36,992 nt of DNA, from the NCBI GenBank assembly GCA_964423985.1, contig CAYRGE010000001.1, positions 1 to 36,992 on the forward strand, in the 5' to 3' direction. This document shows, piece after piece, positions 14,363-22,455 of this stretch. The notes under the pieces are model-generated. The model was not told the origin of the DNA and ran no database searches. It saw only the letters and a list, made by a program, of their open reading frames with translations. The stretch comes from CAYRGE01 sp964423985 (GTDB lineage Bacteria; Patescibacteriota; Minisyncoccia; Phycocordibacterales; CAYRGE01). The position numbers and the translations under genes are program-made. Each line of letters starts with the position of its first letter. The first letter of the stretch is position 1.

Positions 14363-15637
14363 ATGCTAGATATTAAATTTATTCAAGAAAATAAAGATAT
14401 TGTGCAGGCGGGAGCAAAAAAGAAACACATTGATTTTAATGTTGATGCACTTATTGTTGCTGATAATAAAAGAAAAGAGATGATTAATGAAGTTGAGTCT
14501 ATGCGTGCTGAACAAAACATAGCATCTGAAAAAATAAGCCAAACTCAAGACCAAGACATACGCCAAAAACTTATAAATGAAGTTCGTGGTTTTAAGGAAA
14601 TACTTCAATCAAAAGAAGAAGAGTTAAAAATCATAATGCAGGAATGGCAAAATCTGATGATTAGGGTTCCGAATATTCCAGATATGTCTGTGCCAGAAGG
14701 AGCTTCAGATCAAGACAATAAAGAAATAAGTAAATGGGGTGAGATATCTGAGTTCCAAACTGGTTTTAAAAACCATATTGAATTAATGCAAGACCTTGAT
14801 ATGGTTGATTTTGAGAGGGGTGTCAAGGTTGCTGGATTTAGGGGGTATTTTTTGAAGAATGAAGGAGTTACATTGTCTGTTGCTCTTTGGCGGTATGGTA
14901 TGGATAAACTTATTCAGAAAGGATATCAACCAATGATGGTTCCATCTTTGTTGAACAAAAACTCGTTTTTAGGAACTGGTTATTTGCCTCAAGGTGAGGA
15001 AGATTTATATAAAACTCAAGACAATAACTATCTTGCCGGTACATCTGAGGTTGGAATAATGGGATACTATATGGGTGATACCATAAACATAAATAGCTTA
15101 CCTAAAAAAATAGTTGGATTATCTCCTTGTTTTAGGCGCGAGGCGGGTAGTCATGGGAGAGACACGAAAGGGCTAATGCGTGTACACGAGTTTTTTAAAC
15201 TAGAACAGGTTATTTTCTGTGAAGCAAACCACGACGAGAGTGTTAAGCAACATGAAGAGCTTCTTTGTAATGCAGAAGAAATTATGAAAGGACTTGAAAT
15301 TCCGTATCGCGTAGTTGTAAATTGTGGAGGAGATCTTGGATTAGGGCAGGTGAAAAAATATGATATTGAAGCGTGGGTGCCGTCTGAAGACAAATATAGA
15401 GAAACACACTCCGCCTCATATTTTCATGATTTTCAAACACGCAGATTAAACATAAAATATCGTGACCAAGAAGGAATCCTCAGGTTTGTACATTCATTAA
15501 ACAACACAGCAGTAGCAACACCACGCCTTTTAATCTCATTGCTTGAAAATCACCAAAATGCAGATGGAACAATAAAAATTCCAGAAGCACTACAGCCATA
15601 TATGGGGAATAAAAATATTATTTCTTTTAAAAATTAA
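14363..15637 (+). CDS. serS: Seryl-tRNA synthetase
   Basis: Class II synthetase that charges tRNA-Ser. 424 aa, normal length. The N-terminal two-helix coiled-coil arm that contacts the long variable arm of tRNA-Ser spans about 27-100. The catalytic domain follows: the substrate loop has GTSEV (226-230), motif 2 CFRREAGSHGRDTKGL...HEFFKLEQ covers about 256-282, and motif 3 NNTAVATPRLLISLLE lies at about 380-395. ATG 14363 yields the conserved MLDIKFIQEN start. Upstream lies the IS30 scar; no T-box leader is present. Function is secure. Confidence 0.97.
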   Translation: MLDIKFIQENKDIVQAGAKKKHIDFNVDALIVADNKRKEMINEVESMRAEQNIASEKISQTQDQDIRQKLINEVRGFKEILQSKEEELKIIMQEWQNLMIRVPNIPDMSVPEGASDQDNKEISKWGEISEFQTGFKNHIELMQDLDMVDFERGVKVAGFRGYFLKNEGVTLSVALWRYGMDKLIQKGYQPMMVPSLLNKNSFLGTGYLPQGEEDLYKTQDNNYLAGTSEVGIMGYYMGDTININSLPKKIVGLSPCFRREAGSHGRDTKGLMRVHEFFKLEQVIFCEANHDESVKQHEELLCNAEEIMKGLEIPYRVVVNCGGDLGLGQVKKYDIEAWVPSEDKYRETHSASYFHDFQTRRLNIKYRDQEGILRFVHSLNNTAVATPRLLISLLENHQNADGTIKIPEALQPYMGNKNIISFKN

Positions 15638-15757
15638 ACCTTGTTTTATTTTGTTTGGTGGTAATTTAAAACCAATAGCAGAAAAAGCAGTGCGCAGAAT
15701 ATTTGAAAGAGAGTGCGTAAAAAATAGATTGGTATATAAAAGCAAAACAACAATAAA

Positions 15758-16627
15758 ATGAAACGAAAGCGTAATTTTCTAGAAACACCAAAGCGTATTC
15801 GTCGCAGGAGACAAAGGCGTATTATAAAAACAGTAGCATCCGTGTTGATTTTTTTGTTTACAACACTTGGCTTGTTTTTTATAGTCAATAATGAACGATT
15901 GTTGATTTCAAGTATAGAAATAACCAACAACGATGTTGTCAAAACAGAACATTTAAGGGATATTGTAGAGGAAGAGATTAGTGGAAAATATTTTTTTCTT
16001 TTTGCAAGAAAAAACGCACTTTTTTTACCACGGAAATCTATTGAAAAAAAAATACTTAATAAACACAAAAGAGTAGAAAGTATACACATTAATCTTGTTG
16101 GGTTAAATACATTAAATCTAAGTATTACTGAACGGGTCCCGTATGCATTGTGGTGTGGGGAAAAACAATCAAAAGAAATAGAAAATTTCACTGTAACTGA
16201 TTCTTGTTTTTTTATTGATCGTACAGGTTTTGTTTTTGACAAAGCCCCTGGTTTTTCAAGATATGTATATTTTACGATATATAGCCCGCTTGATAAGGCA
16301 ATAAAAAACAACACAAACTGTCCAAAAGGAAGTTTTATAAGTTCAGAGGTTCCTTTTAAGTATCTTGTAAAATTTAGAGAAATACTTGCTTCAAGAAAAT
16401 TAAAAACAACACATTTAGTAATTCTACCGAACAAAGATTATAAGCTGATTCTTGTTAGTGGAGGGGAGTTGATTTTTAGCGGGAAACAGAATCCAAATAC
16501 AGTGTTGGATGATTTACTTTTTGCAATAGATAGAAAAAAAGTAGAATCTCCAGATATGTTTAAAAATCTCAAATACATAGATGCTAGGTTTATATCAACA
16601 CAAAGAGTGTTTTTCAAATTTCACTAA
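15758..16627 (+). CDS. ftsQ: FtsQ/DivIB-like cell-division protein
   Basis: Bitopic membrane protein of the divisome. 289 aa: a strongly basic cytoplasmic tail (KRKRN...RRRRQRR, 2-21), one transmembrane helix (about 23-43) and an outside POTRA-like domain (about 48-130) that starts with LISSIEITNNDVVKTEHL and ends NLSITERVPYALW, the usual FtsQ/DivIB pattern. The following CFFIDRTGFVF segment (150-160) corresponds to the conserved 'D..G..F' stretch of the beta domain. It lies alone between serS and a ClpC-like unit rather than in a mur/fts cluster. The family call is firm; the gene symbol is by domain architecture, as sequence conservation is low. Confidence 0.8.
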   Translation: MKRKRNFLETPKRIRRRRQRRIIKTVASVLIFLFTTLGLFFIVNNERLLISSIEITNNDVVKTEHLRDIVEEEISGKYFFLFARKNALFLPRKSIEKKILNKHKRVESIHINLVGLNTLNLSITERVPYALWCGEKQSKEIENFTVTDSCFFIDRTGFVFDKAPGFSRYVYFTIYSPLDKAIKNNTNCPKGSFISSEVPFKYLVKFREILASRKLKTTHLVILPNKDYKLILVSGGELIFSGKQNPNTVLDDLLFAIDRKKVESPDMFKNLKYIDARFISTQRVFFKFH

Positions 16628-16726
16628 CTCGTTCTTGCTTTGAAGTGGTATACTATATGACATAGAATTTGTAGCTAGTTTTTAAGAGATGTTTGTTTGA
16701 TAATTTAAAATATTCAACAAGGAATA

Positions 16727-17116
16727 ATGAGCACATTTAGTCTATTAAAAACATATTTTGCATGGCACTACTCTGTTGCCTTGCTTGGAATTTGGAAAAT
16801 ATTTATTGATATAGAGTGGTTTTTATACAATTTTTTTTCAACAAAACTCCTTTTGCAGACACTATTTTCTAAATGGAGAAGACTTGGAGAAAAAAGAACC
16901 AAGAAAGTTGACATAATGGATTTTTTCACTGTTTTGATTGTAAACACACTTATGCGAATAATAGGTGTGTTTGTGCGACTTTTTCTAATAATTACTAGTA
17001 TTGTTTTTATGGTTGTGTGTGGCGTAATTAGTATTGTTGTGTTTTTCGTATGGCTTGTTTTGCCATTGTTAATTATCAGCTCTCTTGTCGTTGGGCTAAA
17101 ATTATTGTTTTTATAA
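16727..17116 (+). CDS. Small polytopic membrane protein paired with ClpC-like ATPase
   Basis: 129-aa protein without a recognised family. It has a hydrophobic N-terminal stretch (about 8-45), a basic cytoplasmic segment (KWRRLGEKRTKK, about 49-60), and two or three long hydrophobic helices from 65 to 129, ending in LKLLFL. A good ribosome-binding site, AAGGA, lies 5 nt before ATG 16727. The gene ends 7 nt before the membrane-anchored ClpC-like ATPase, implying co-translation and perhaps a physical complex in the membrane. Function unknown. Confidence 0.75.
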   Translation: MSTFSLLKTYFAWHYSVALLGIWKIFIDIEWFLYNFFSTKLLLQTLFSKWRRLGEKRTKKVDIMDFFTVLIVNTLMRIIGVFVRLFLIITSIVFMVVCGVISIVVFFVWLVLPLLIISSLVVGLKLLFL

Positions 17117-17123
17117 AAAAATT

Positions 17124-19610
17124 ATGATATTTCCTCGTGACATAATAAAAAGCACTAAATATCCAGTTTTTAAACTTGAAAACTTTTTGTCGCATAGTCT
17201 TAGGCATAAAACACAAAACACCATAGGGCTTATTGTTGTATTGCTTATACTAACAGAAGTTGCTGTTCGTATGCTTAATTACCTTAATCTGCTTGGGGGT
17301 GAAATCAGAGAGTTCTCTGTATTCTTTGTACCTAAAATTACGGGAATTGCACTAATTCTCTTTAGTGTATGGGTTATCTTTTTTTTAATGGAGGCATTTT
17401 TTTATTCAAAAAGCTATAAAGAAAAAGACAAAAAAACTAAAGTTAAAAATTTTTCTAATGAAGTAGACCTATTGAGTTTTGAGGTTGGAAAAATTATATA
17501 TCGCGCGAATAGAAACGATGAAGATATAACAAAGGGATTTTTCCTGTCTTCAATGGGTAGGCGCATTTTACTTCGCTCAGGTGTTAGTATTCGTGAGCAA
17601 GAATATTTTTTTGGCGTTCGTGTAGGTACCTTATATGGAATACAAATTCCAGTTGATAAGCAAGAACAGCTTTTTATACTTCCCGACCTTGTGGAGTTAA
17701 TCTTAAATAAAGACACAGAGCTTAAGGAATTTTTGTTTAAATTGGGTGTTCAAGTAGGTGAACTTCGTGGTGCCGCGGAGTGGGTGTGCAGAGAAAATGA
17801 AAATAAGAAAATAAAAGAAAGATGGTGGTCACGTGAAAACCTTTCTCAAATCCCTGGAATTGGGAAAGATTGGGCATATGGTGGTGCATATAAGTTAAAA
17901 AAATATGGACACGAGATAGTCGGCACTAATTATGGGAATATGAGTAATATTGGTCTTTTAAAACGCGAGCCCGAATTTAATCAACTCAAGGACGCATTGT
18001 TGCGAGCAAGCAAGTCAAATGTACTTTTGGTTGGTAGTCTTGGTGTTGGGGTAATGGATTTAGTGTATGTTCTTGCTCGTAAGGTTCACTCAAAAACAAT
18101 AAACCCAGCATTGGAGGGCAGGAAGGTTGTGTTGTTGGATACGAACCTTTTAATATCTGAAACAAGAAACAAGGGAGACTTTGAACATGAGGTTATGTGT
18201 ATTTTTGAAGACGCCATTGGTGCTGGAAATATTATTTTAGTCATTAAAAACTTGCCAGAATTTACAATGAGTGCTCGTGCAATAGGGTCAAATATATCCA
18301 GTATTCTCGCCCCATATTTTTCTTCTAGCGCAATACAAATTATTGCAACAAGCGATAAAGATGCATACCATCATATTCTTGAGCGAAATGCGTACATAAT
18401 GAACGAATTTGAAAAAATCTCAATAAACGAGACAGACAATGAATCTACTATTGCTGTGCTGGAAAAAACAGCAGAGCAGTTTGAGTTGACGGAAGGGTTG
18501 TTTTTTACCTATCCTGCAATTCTTGAGATTGTAAATAGTGCAAATCAATATATTACAGAAGGAAGTATGCCTAATAAGGCTATTGATTTATTAATCAACC
18601 TTGTTTCTGTTGTGCATAGAAAACAAAAAACTGTAGTCGTAAAAGAAGATGTGCTTGATTTAATAGAGGATAAAACAAGTATCCCGGTTGGGAAAATTAA
18701 ACAGAAAGAACGCGAACAGCTTGAACAAATGGAGGATTTTTTACACAAGCGAGTTGTTGGTCAAAATGAGGCAATCCACGCAATTTCAGATGCAATGTGT
18801 CGCTCGCGTGCTGGTGTTCGCAATATGTCAAGACCAATCAGCTCCTTTTTATTTTTAGGTCCTACAGGTGTTGGTAAAACAGAGACAGTAAAAGCACTCG
18901 CAGAAAGTTTTTTTGGCGACGAGAATAAAATAACACGCTTTGATATGTCTGAGTATCAAGGAATGGATGCACTTATTCGGCTTATTGGTGAGAGCAGGAC
19001 AAACTCTGCTGGTGCACTAGCTACTAGTTTAAGGGACCGTCCTTATGGAATCCTGCTTCTTGATGAATTTGAAAAAACAAACACAGATGTACATAATTTA
19101 TTTTTGCAAATTCTTGATGAAGGATTTTTTACCGATGCATATGCCAAAAAAATCAATGTAAGGAATATGATTATCGTTGCAACCTCAAATGCTGGTAGTG
19201 ATATAATTTGGGATATCACAAAGAAAGGTGGGGATCTTTTGGCAAGTAAAAATGAATTTATCGATGAAATAGTAACAGAGGGAACATTTAAGCCAGAATT
19301 GCTTAATAGGTTTGATAAGATTGTTTTGTTTCACCCATTAAGCAAAGAACACTTGCGTGATATAGCTGAGATATCTCTTTTGCGACTCAGCAAGCGACTT
19401 CGCATTAAAAACAGCATTGAATTTATAGTGAATGAAGCTGTTATAAATTTTGTTGCTAGGCAAGGGTATAAACGATCGTTTGGCGCTCGTCCAATGAGGC
19501 GTTTTATTCAGGAAAATATTGAACAAAATATCGCAGAGAATATTATAAATGGACAAATACAAAAGGGGCAACACATAGGGTTTGACTCAGAAGGAAACAT
19601 AAAATTATAA
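17124..19610 (+). CDS. Membrane-anchored ClpC-like AAA+ ATPase with inactive D1
   Basis: An 828-aa double-AAA+ protein of the ClpA/B/C family. Two transmembrane helices (about 32-56 and 68-92) precede a Clp N-like region (about 112-220). The first AAA module keeps the fold but not the chemistry: Walker A reads GSLGVGVMD (304-312) with no GKT, and Walker B reads ILVIKN (371-376) with Lys-Asn for Asp-Glu. The second module is complete: GPTGVGKT (579-586), ILLLDEFE (643-650), sensor 1 TSNAG (687-691), arginine finger in LLNRFD (Arg729) and sensor 2 GARPMRR near the end. I see no ClpP-docking [LIV]GF loop. Its stop overlaps the next start (TAATG), coupling it to the transporter downstream. Probably a membrane-bound unfoldase or remodeller; substrate unknown. 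Confidence 0.88.
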   Translation: MIFPRDIIKSTKYPVFKLENFLSHSLRHKTQNTIGLIVVLLILTEVAVRMLNYLNLLGGEIREFSVFFVPKITGIALILFSVWVIFFLMEAFFYSKSYKEKDKKTKVKNFSNEVDLLSFEVGKIIYRANRNDEDITKGFFLSSMGRRILLRSGVSIREQEYFFGVRVGTLYGIQIPVDKQEQLFILPDLVELILNKDTELKEFLFKLGVQVGELRGAAEWVCRENENKKIKERWWSRENLSQIPGIGKDWAYGGAYKLKKYGHEIVGTNYGNMSNIGLLKREPEFNQLKDALLRASKSNVLLVGSLGVGVMDLVYVLARKVHSKTINPALEGRKVVLLDTNLLISETRNKGDFEHEVMCIFEDAIGAGNIILVIKNLPEFTMSARAIGSNISSILAPYFSSSAIQIIATSDKDAYHHILERNAYIMNEFEKISINETDNESTIAVLEKTAEQFELTEGLFFTYPAILEIVNSANQYITEGSMPNKAIDLLINLVSVVHRKQKTVVVKEDVLDLIEDKTSIPVGKIKQKEREQLEQMEDFLHKRVVGQNEAIHAISDAMCRSRAGVRNMSRPISSFLFLGPTGVGKTETVKALAESFFGDENKITRFDMSEYQGMDALIRLIGESRTNSAGALATSLRDRPYGILLLDEFEKTNTDVHNLFLQILDEGFFTDAYAKKINVRNMIIVATSNAGSDIIWDITKKGGDLLASKNEFIDEIVTEGTFKPELLNRFDKIVLFHPLSKEHLRDIAEISLLRLSKRLRIKNSIEFIVNEAVINFVARQGYKRSFGARPMRRFIQENIEQNIAENIINGQIQKGQHIGFDSEGNIKL

Positions 19611-20548
19611 TGGTAAAAATCTTATATATATTGCAAAAAATAACAGAAAACCACCTCATTGTTATATCCATTGCTTTTTTTGTTGGCATTGTCTATGCAG
19701 AACAAATGATGAGCATAGCACATTTGAGCACATTTTTTTTGGCAATAATTTTCTTCTTAAGTTCTCTTAAAATTAACTTTTCAAAAATACGAGAACATTT
19801 AGATGATAAATGGATGTTGTTTGTAGTTAACATTTTTACACTACTTGTCTTACCTGTAGTTGTGTATTATATTGCTTCAGCAATATACCCACCAATAGCC
19901 TTGGCATTATTGTTGTTAGCAGCTATGCCTGCAGGAATGACGACACCACTTTTGGCAGAAATCTGTGGAGGCAAGCAAAGCTTGGCACTCGTTCTTACTA
20001 TTACTACATCTCTTCTGGCCCCGATTACGGTGCCATTGATTGTTAAATTAGTCGCTGGGTCTTATATTGATGTTAGTTTTATTGATATGTTCAAGACACT
20101 GGTGTTGGTTATATATATACCCTTCATTGTCGCTCAGATAGTTAAAATGTTTTGGCAAAAAAACATTGACCGCGTCTCTAGTGTTTTCAAAACAATGTCT
20201 ACAATTTTTTTGTGTCTATTAATCTCGTCTATAGTTGCAAAACATTCCGATGTGATAGTAGTAAGCCTTGGAGGTGGCGGGGATGTTTTTATTTATTTAG
20301 CAGTTTTGTTTTTCTTTTTTTTAGTACTTCATTTTTTAGGATATTTAGCGGTTTTTTGGAGAGAAAAGAGAGATCGTGTTACCATAGCAGTGTGTCTAAC
20401 TTATATGAATTTTACGCTTGCAATAGAATTAGCTAGTAAGTTTTTTCCAGAACCAAACATTTTAATTCCAGTAGTGTTGTCTGTAATTCCGTGGGCGTTA
20501 ATGATTGTTCCGTGTAAGATTGCTATTCGTAGATTACATATGGTTTAG
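19610..20548 (+). CDS. Bile-acid:sodium symporter (BASS) family transporter
   Basis: 312-aa integral membrane protein with about nine or ten helices. The pattern LAAMPAGMTTPLLAEICGGK, followed by SLALVLTITTSLLAPITVPL, is the characteristic crossover region of the BASS/SBF fold, which couples organic-anion uptake to sodium in well-studied members. Substrate cannot be told from sequence; the family also includes pantoate and ketoacid carriers and is distantly related to arsenite exporters. The ATG overlaps the stop of the ClpC-like gene by one base, so the two are translationally coupled, a linkage worth noting because no functional link between the families is known to me. Confidence 0.82.
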   Translation: MVKILYILQKITENHLIVISIAFFVGIVYAEQMMSIAHLSTFFLAIIFFLSSLKINFSKIREHLDDKWMLFVVNIFTLLVLPVVVYYIASAIYPPIALALLLLAAMPAGMTTPLLAEICGGKQSLALVLTITTSLLAPITVPLIVKLVAGSYIDVSFIDMFKTLVLVIYIPFIVAQIVKMFWQKNIDRVSSVFKTMSTIFLCLLISSIVAKHSDVIVVSLGGGGDVFIYLAVLFFFFLVLHFLGYLAVFWREKRDRVTIAVCLTYMNFTLAIELASKFFPEPNILIPVVLSVIPWALMIVPCKIAIRRLHMV

Positions 20549-20615
20549 TGTTAAAGTTTATATTTTGAATAATTGCAGAACATAAACTCTTGCTGTTTTT
20601 ATTACATAAAAAACA

Positions 20616-21572
20616 ATGACTTCATTTTGGAATAATCTTAAAAAACCATTTTTTGCTTTAGCACCACTTGCTGATGTTACAGACCCAGCGTTTCGTAGTA
20701 TTATTGCAAAATATGGCAAACCAGATGTTATTTGGACAGAGTTTGTGTCGGCAGACGGGCTTGCACATCCTGAAGCAAGAGAAAAATTACTTCACTCTTT
20801 TTTGTATAATGAAAACGAAAGACCTATTGTGGCACAAATCTTTGGAGCGAAACCAGAAAATATAAAAACAGCCTCTCGGCTTGTAGCTAGTCTTGGTTTT
20901 GAGGGTGTTGATATAAATATGGGCTGTCCAGATAAGAGAATTGACAAACAGGGTGCTGGTGCGGCACTAATAAAAACACCTAAACTTGCACGAGAAATAA
21001 TTCGCGCAGCAAAAGAGGGAGCGGGAGACATTCCAGTGTCTGTGAAAACTCGCATAGGTTATAATAAAAATGAAATTGACGAATGGATACCAGAGATACT
21101 TGCAGAAAACCCCGCTGCTATTACTGTGCATTTGCGTACACGCAAAGAAATGTCCAAAGCTAAAGCACAGTGGAGTTTAATGCCAAAAATAGTTGAACTT
21201 GTAAAAGAAACCGATATTGTCGTAATAGGTAATGGCGATGTGCTTGACATAAATGACGCAAAAGAAAAAGCAAAAGAAAGCGGAGTAGATGGTGTTATGC
21301 TTGGCAGGGCAATATTTGGAAATCCGTGGCTTTTTAATCAAGAAATAAACAAAAAAGATATTACAATCAAAGAGCGAATGCAAGTAATGGTTGAACACAC
21401 AAATCTTTTTGAAAAATTATGTGGCTGTAGGAATTTCGCAATAATGAAAAAGCACTATAAAGCATATTCGGCGGGGTTTGAGGGGTCAAAAGAATTACGA
21501 ATTAAATTAATGGCAACAAAAAATGCAAAGGAAGTAGAGCAAATTGTTACTTCAAGCTCTATTTTTAGTTAA
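20616..21572 (+). CDS. dus: tRNA-dihydrouridine synthase
   Basis: FMN-dependent enzyme that reduces specific uridines in the tRNA D-loop. 318 aa, normal. The TIM-barrel begins APLADVTDPAFR (16-27). The signature DINMGCPDKR (99-108) carries catalytic Cys104, followed by GAGAALIK (113-120), VKTRIGY (143-149) with the conserved Lys144, HLRTR, and the FMN-phosphate loop VIGNGDV plus GVDGVMLGRAIFGNPWLF. A short C-terminal helical domain completes the protein. Which Dus subtype it is cannot be told. ATG 20616 lies 67 nt behind the transporter; no Shine-Dalgarno is evident. Confidence 0.95.
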   Translation: MTSFWNNLKKPFFALAPLADVTDPAFRSIIAKYGKPDVIWTEFVSADGLAHPEAREKLLHSFLYNENERPIVAQIFGAKPENIKTASRLVASLGFEGVDINMGCPDKRIDKQGAGAALIKTPKLAREIIRAAKEGAGDIPVSVKTRIGYNKNEIDEWIPEILAENPAAITVHLRTRKEMSKAKAQWSLMPKIVELVKETDIVVIGNGDVLDINDAKEKAKESGVDGVMLGRAIFGNPWLFNQEINKKDITIKERMQVMVEHTNLFEKLCGCRNFAIMKKHYKAYSAGFEGSKELRIKLMATKNAKEVEQIVTSSSIFS

Positions 21573-21639
21573 TTTTTTTATAATTTGAAGGTTTTGTTAT
21601 TTAAGACTAGAAACATATATAAATTTATATACCACAATT

Positions 21640-21679
21640 TTACTAAATAGTTTTAGTAATACTAAATATAGGGTATAAT
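21640..21679 (+). promoter_or_regulatory. Inverted repeat and -10 box before the 95-aa gene
   Basis: A perfect 8-bp inverted repeat, TTACTAAA (21640-21647) and TTTAGTAA (21652-21659), sits where the -35 region should be, and TATAAT is at 21674-21679. The TATAAT is only 4 nt from the first of three consecutive in-frame ATGs (21684, 21687, 21690), so transcription about 7 nt downstream would start at the second ATG, giving a leaderless message. The repeat is a possible operator. The -35 hexamer itself is poor, consistent with a regulated promoter. Confidence 0.5.
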
Positions 21680-21683
21680 AATA

Positions 21684-21971
21684 ATGATGATGGAAGGAAT
21701 ACTAAAAGCAGACATTTTTTTTGTTGTAACAACAATAGTGATTGTGTTTGTTGCGATTGCTGTAATAGTTGCAGTCGTTTATGTTATTTTAATTCTTCGT
21801 GATATCAAAAACATTTCATTTTGTGCACGAAAAGAGATTAAACATATTTCAGAAGATTTGGTTTTATTGAGAGAAAACACTCGTAGTAGAGGGTTAAGGG
21901 TGGTACATTTTTTAGAGTTCCTTAGCAGGTTCTTTAAAAGGAATAGAATTAAGAATAGAAGAAAGAAATAA
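21684..21971 (+). CDS. 95-aa single-span membrane protein
   Basis: Unknown protein with one long hydrophobic helix (about 11-38), a helical middle (IKNISFCARKEIKHISEDLVLLRE) and a very basic tail ending NRIKNRRKK. Three ATGs in a row open the frame; the promoter position suggests the second or third may be used. It is followed 25 nt later by another small membrane-anchored Lys-rich protein, so the two may form a unit. The layout of one helix plus an amphipathic segment resembles small YtxH-like or DUF948-like envelope proteins, but I see no diagnostic motif. Confidence 0.65.
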   Translation: MMMEGILKADIFFVVTTIVIVFVAIAVIVAVVYVILILRDIKNISFCARKEIKHISEDLVLLRENTRSRGLRVVHFLEFLSRFFKRNRIKNRRKK

Positions 21972-21996
21972 GATTATAAAATAATTATATTAGACT

Positions 21997-22410
21997 ATGG
22001 CAATAAAAAAACAGAGCAATAAAAAACACAATAAGCAGGGATTGGCAATAACAGCCGTAGTGGCGTCTCTTGTTGCTGGAGCATATTTTCTTAGTGATAA
22101 CAAGCAGGTGAAAAAAAATAAAAAAATAGTAAAAGGTTGGATGTTAAAAGCAAAAGGCGAAGTTCTTGATAAAATGGAGAAAGTTCAAGATCTCAAAAAG
22201 TCAGACTATGAAAAAATAATAAATTCAGTTTCCAATAAATATAAAAAACTAAAGAGTGTAAACAGTAAGGAAATTCAAGATCTCACACGAGACCTAAAGA
22301 AGCAATGGGTTCACATAAACAAAGACATAATAAAAAACTCTCCTGCGAAAACTCCAGCAAAAAAATGCAAAAGAACAAAAGTTGCTAAGGTTAAAGCCAA
22401 AAAGAAGTAA
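21997..22410 (+). CDS. 137-aa Lys-rich membrane-anchored protein
   Basis: Unknown protein: a basic N-terminus, one hydrophobic segment (about 15-32, GLAITAVVASLVAGAYFL), a helical charged middle (33-112) and a C-terminal tail of Ala/Lys/Pro repeats (PAKTPAKKCKRTK...KAKKK). The helix plus GAYF and charged helical region recalls YtxH-like proteins; the Lys-rich tail could bind nucleic acid or anionic polymers. It sits between the 95-aa membrane protein and dnaX, 45 nt before the latter. No Shine-Dalgarno is apparent. Confidence 0.65.
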   Translation: MAIKKQSNKKHNKQGLAITAVVASLVAGAYFLSDNKQVKKNKKIVKGWMLKAKGEVLDKMEKVQDLKKSDYEKIINSVSNKYKKLKSVNSKEIQDLTRDLKKQWVHINKDIIKNSPAKTPAKKCKRTKVAKVKAKKK

Positions 22411-22455
22411 GCGTAATATATTTTTTGCTTATTATTCATAAAAAATAGTATTAAT

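Noticed and set aside
15646..16434. A 262-codon minus-strand frame opposite the FtsQ-like gene.
   Set aside because: The plus-strand product has a clear basic tail, helix and POTRA domain; the antisense product has no domain logic.
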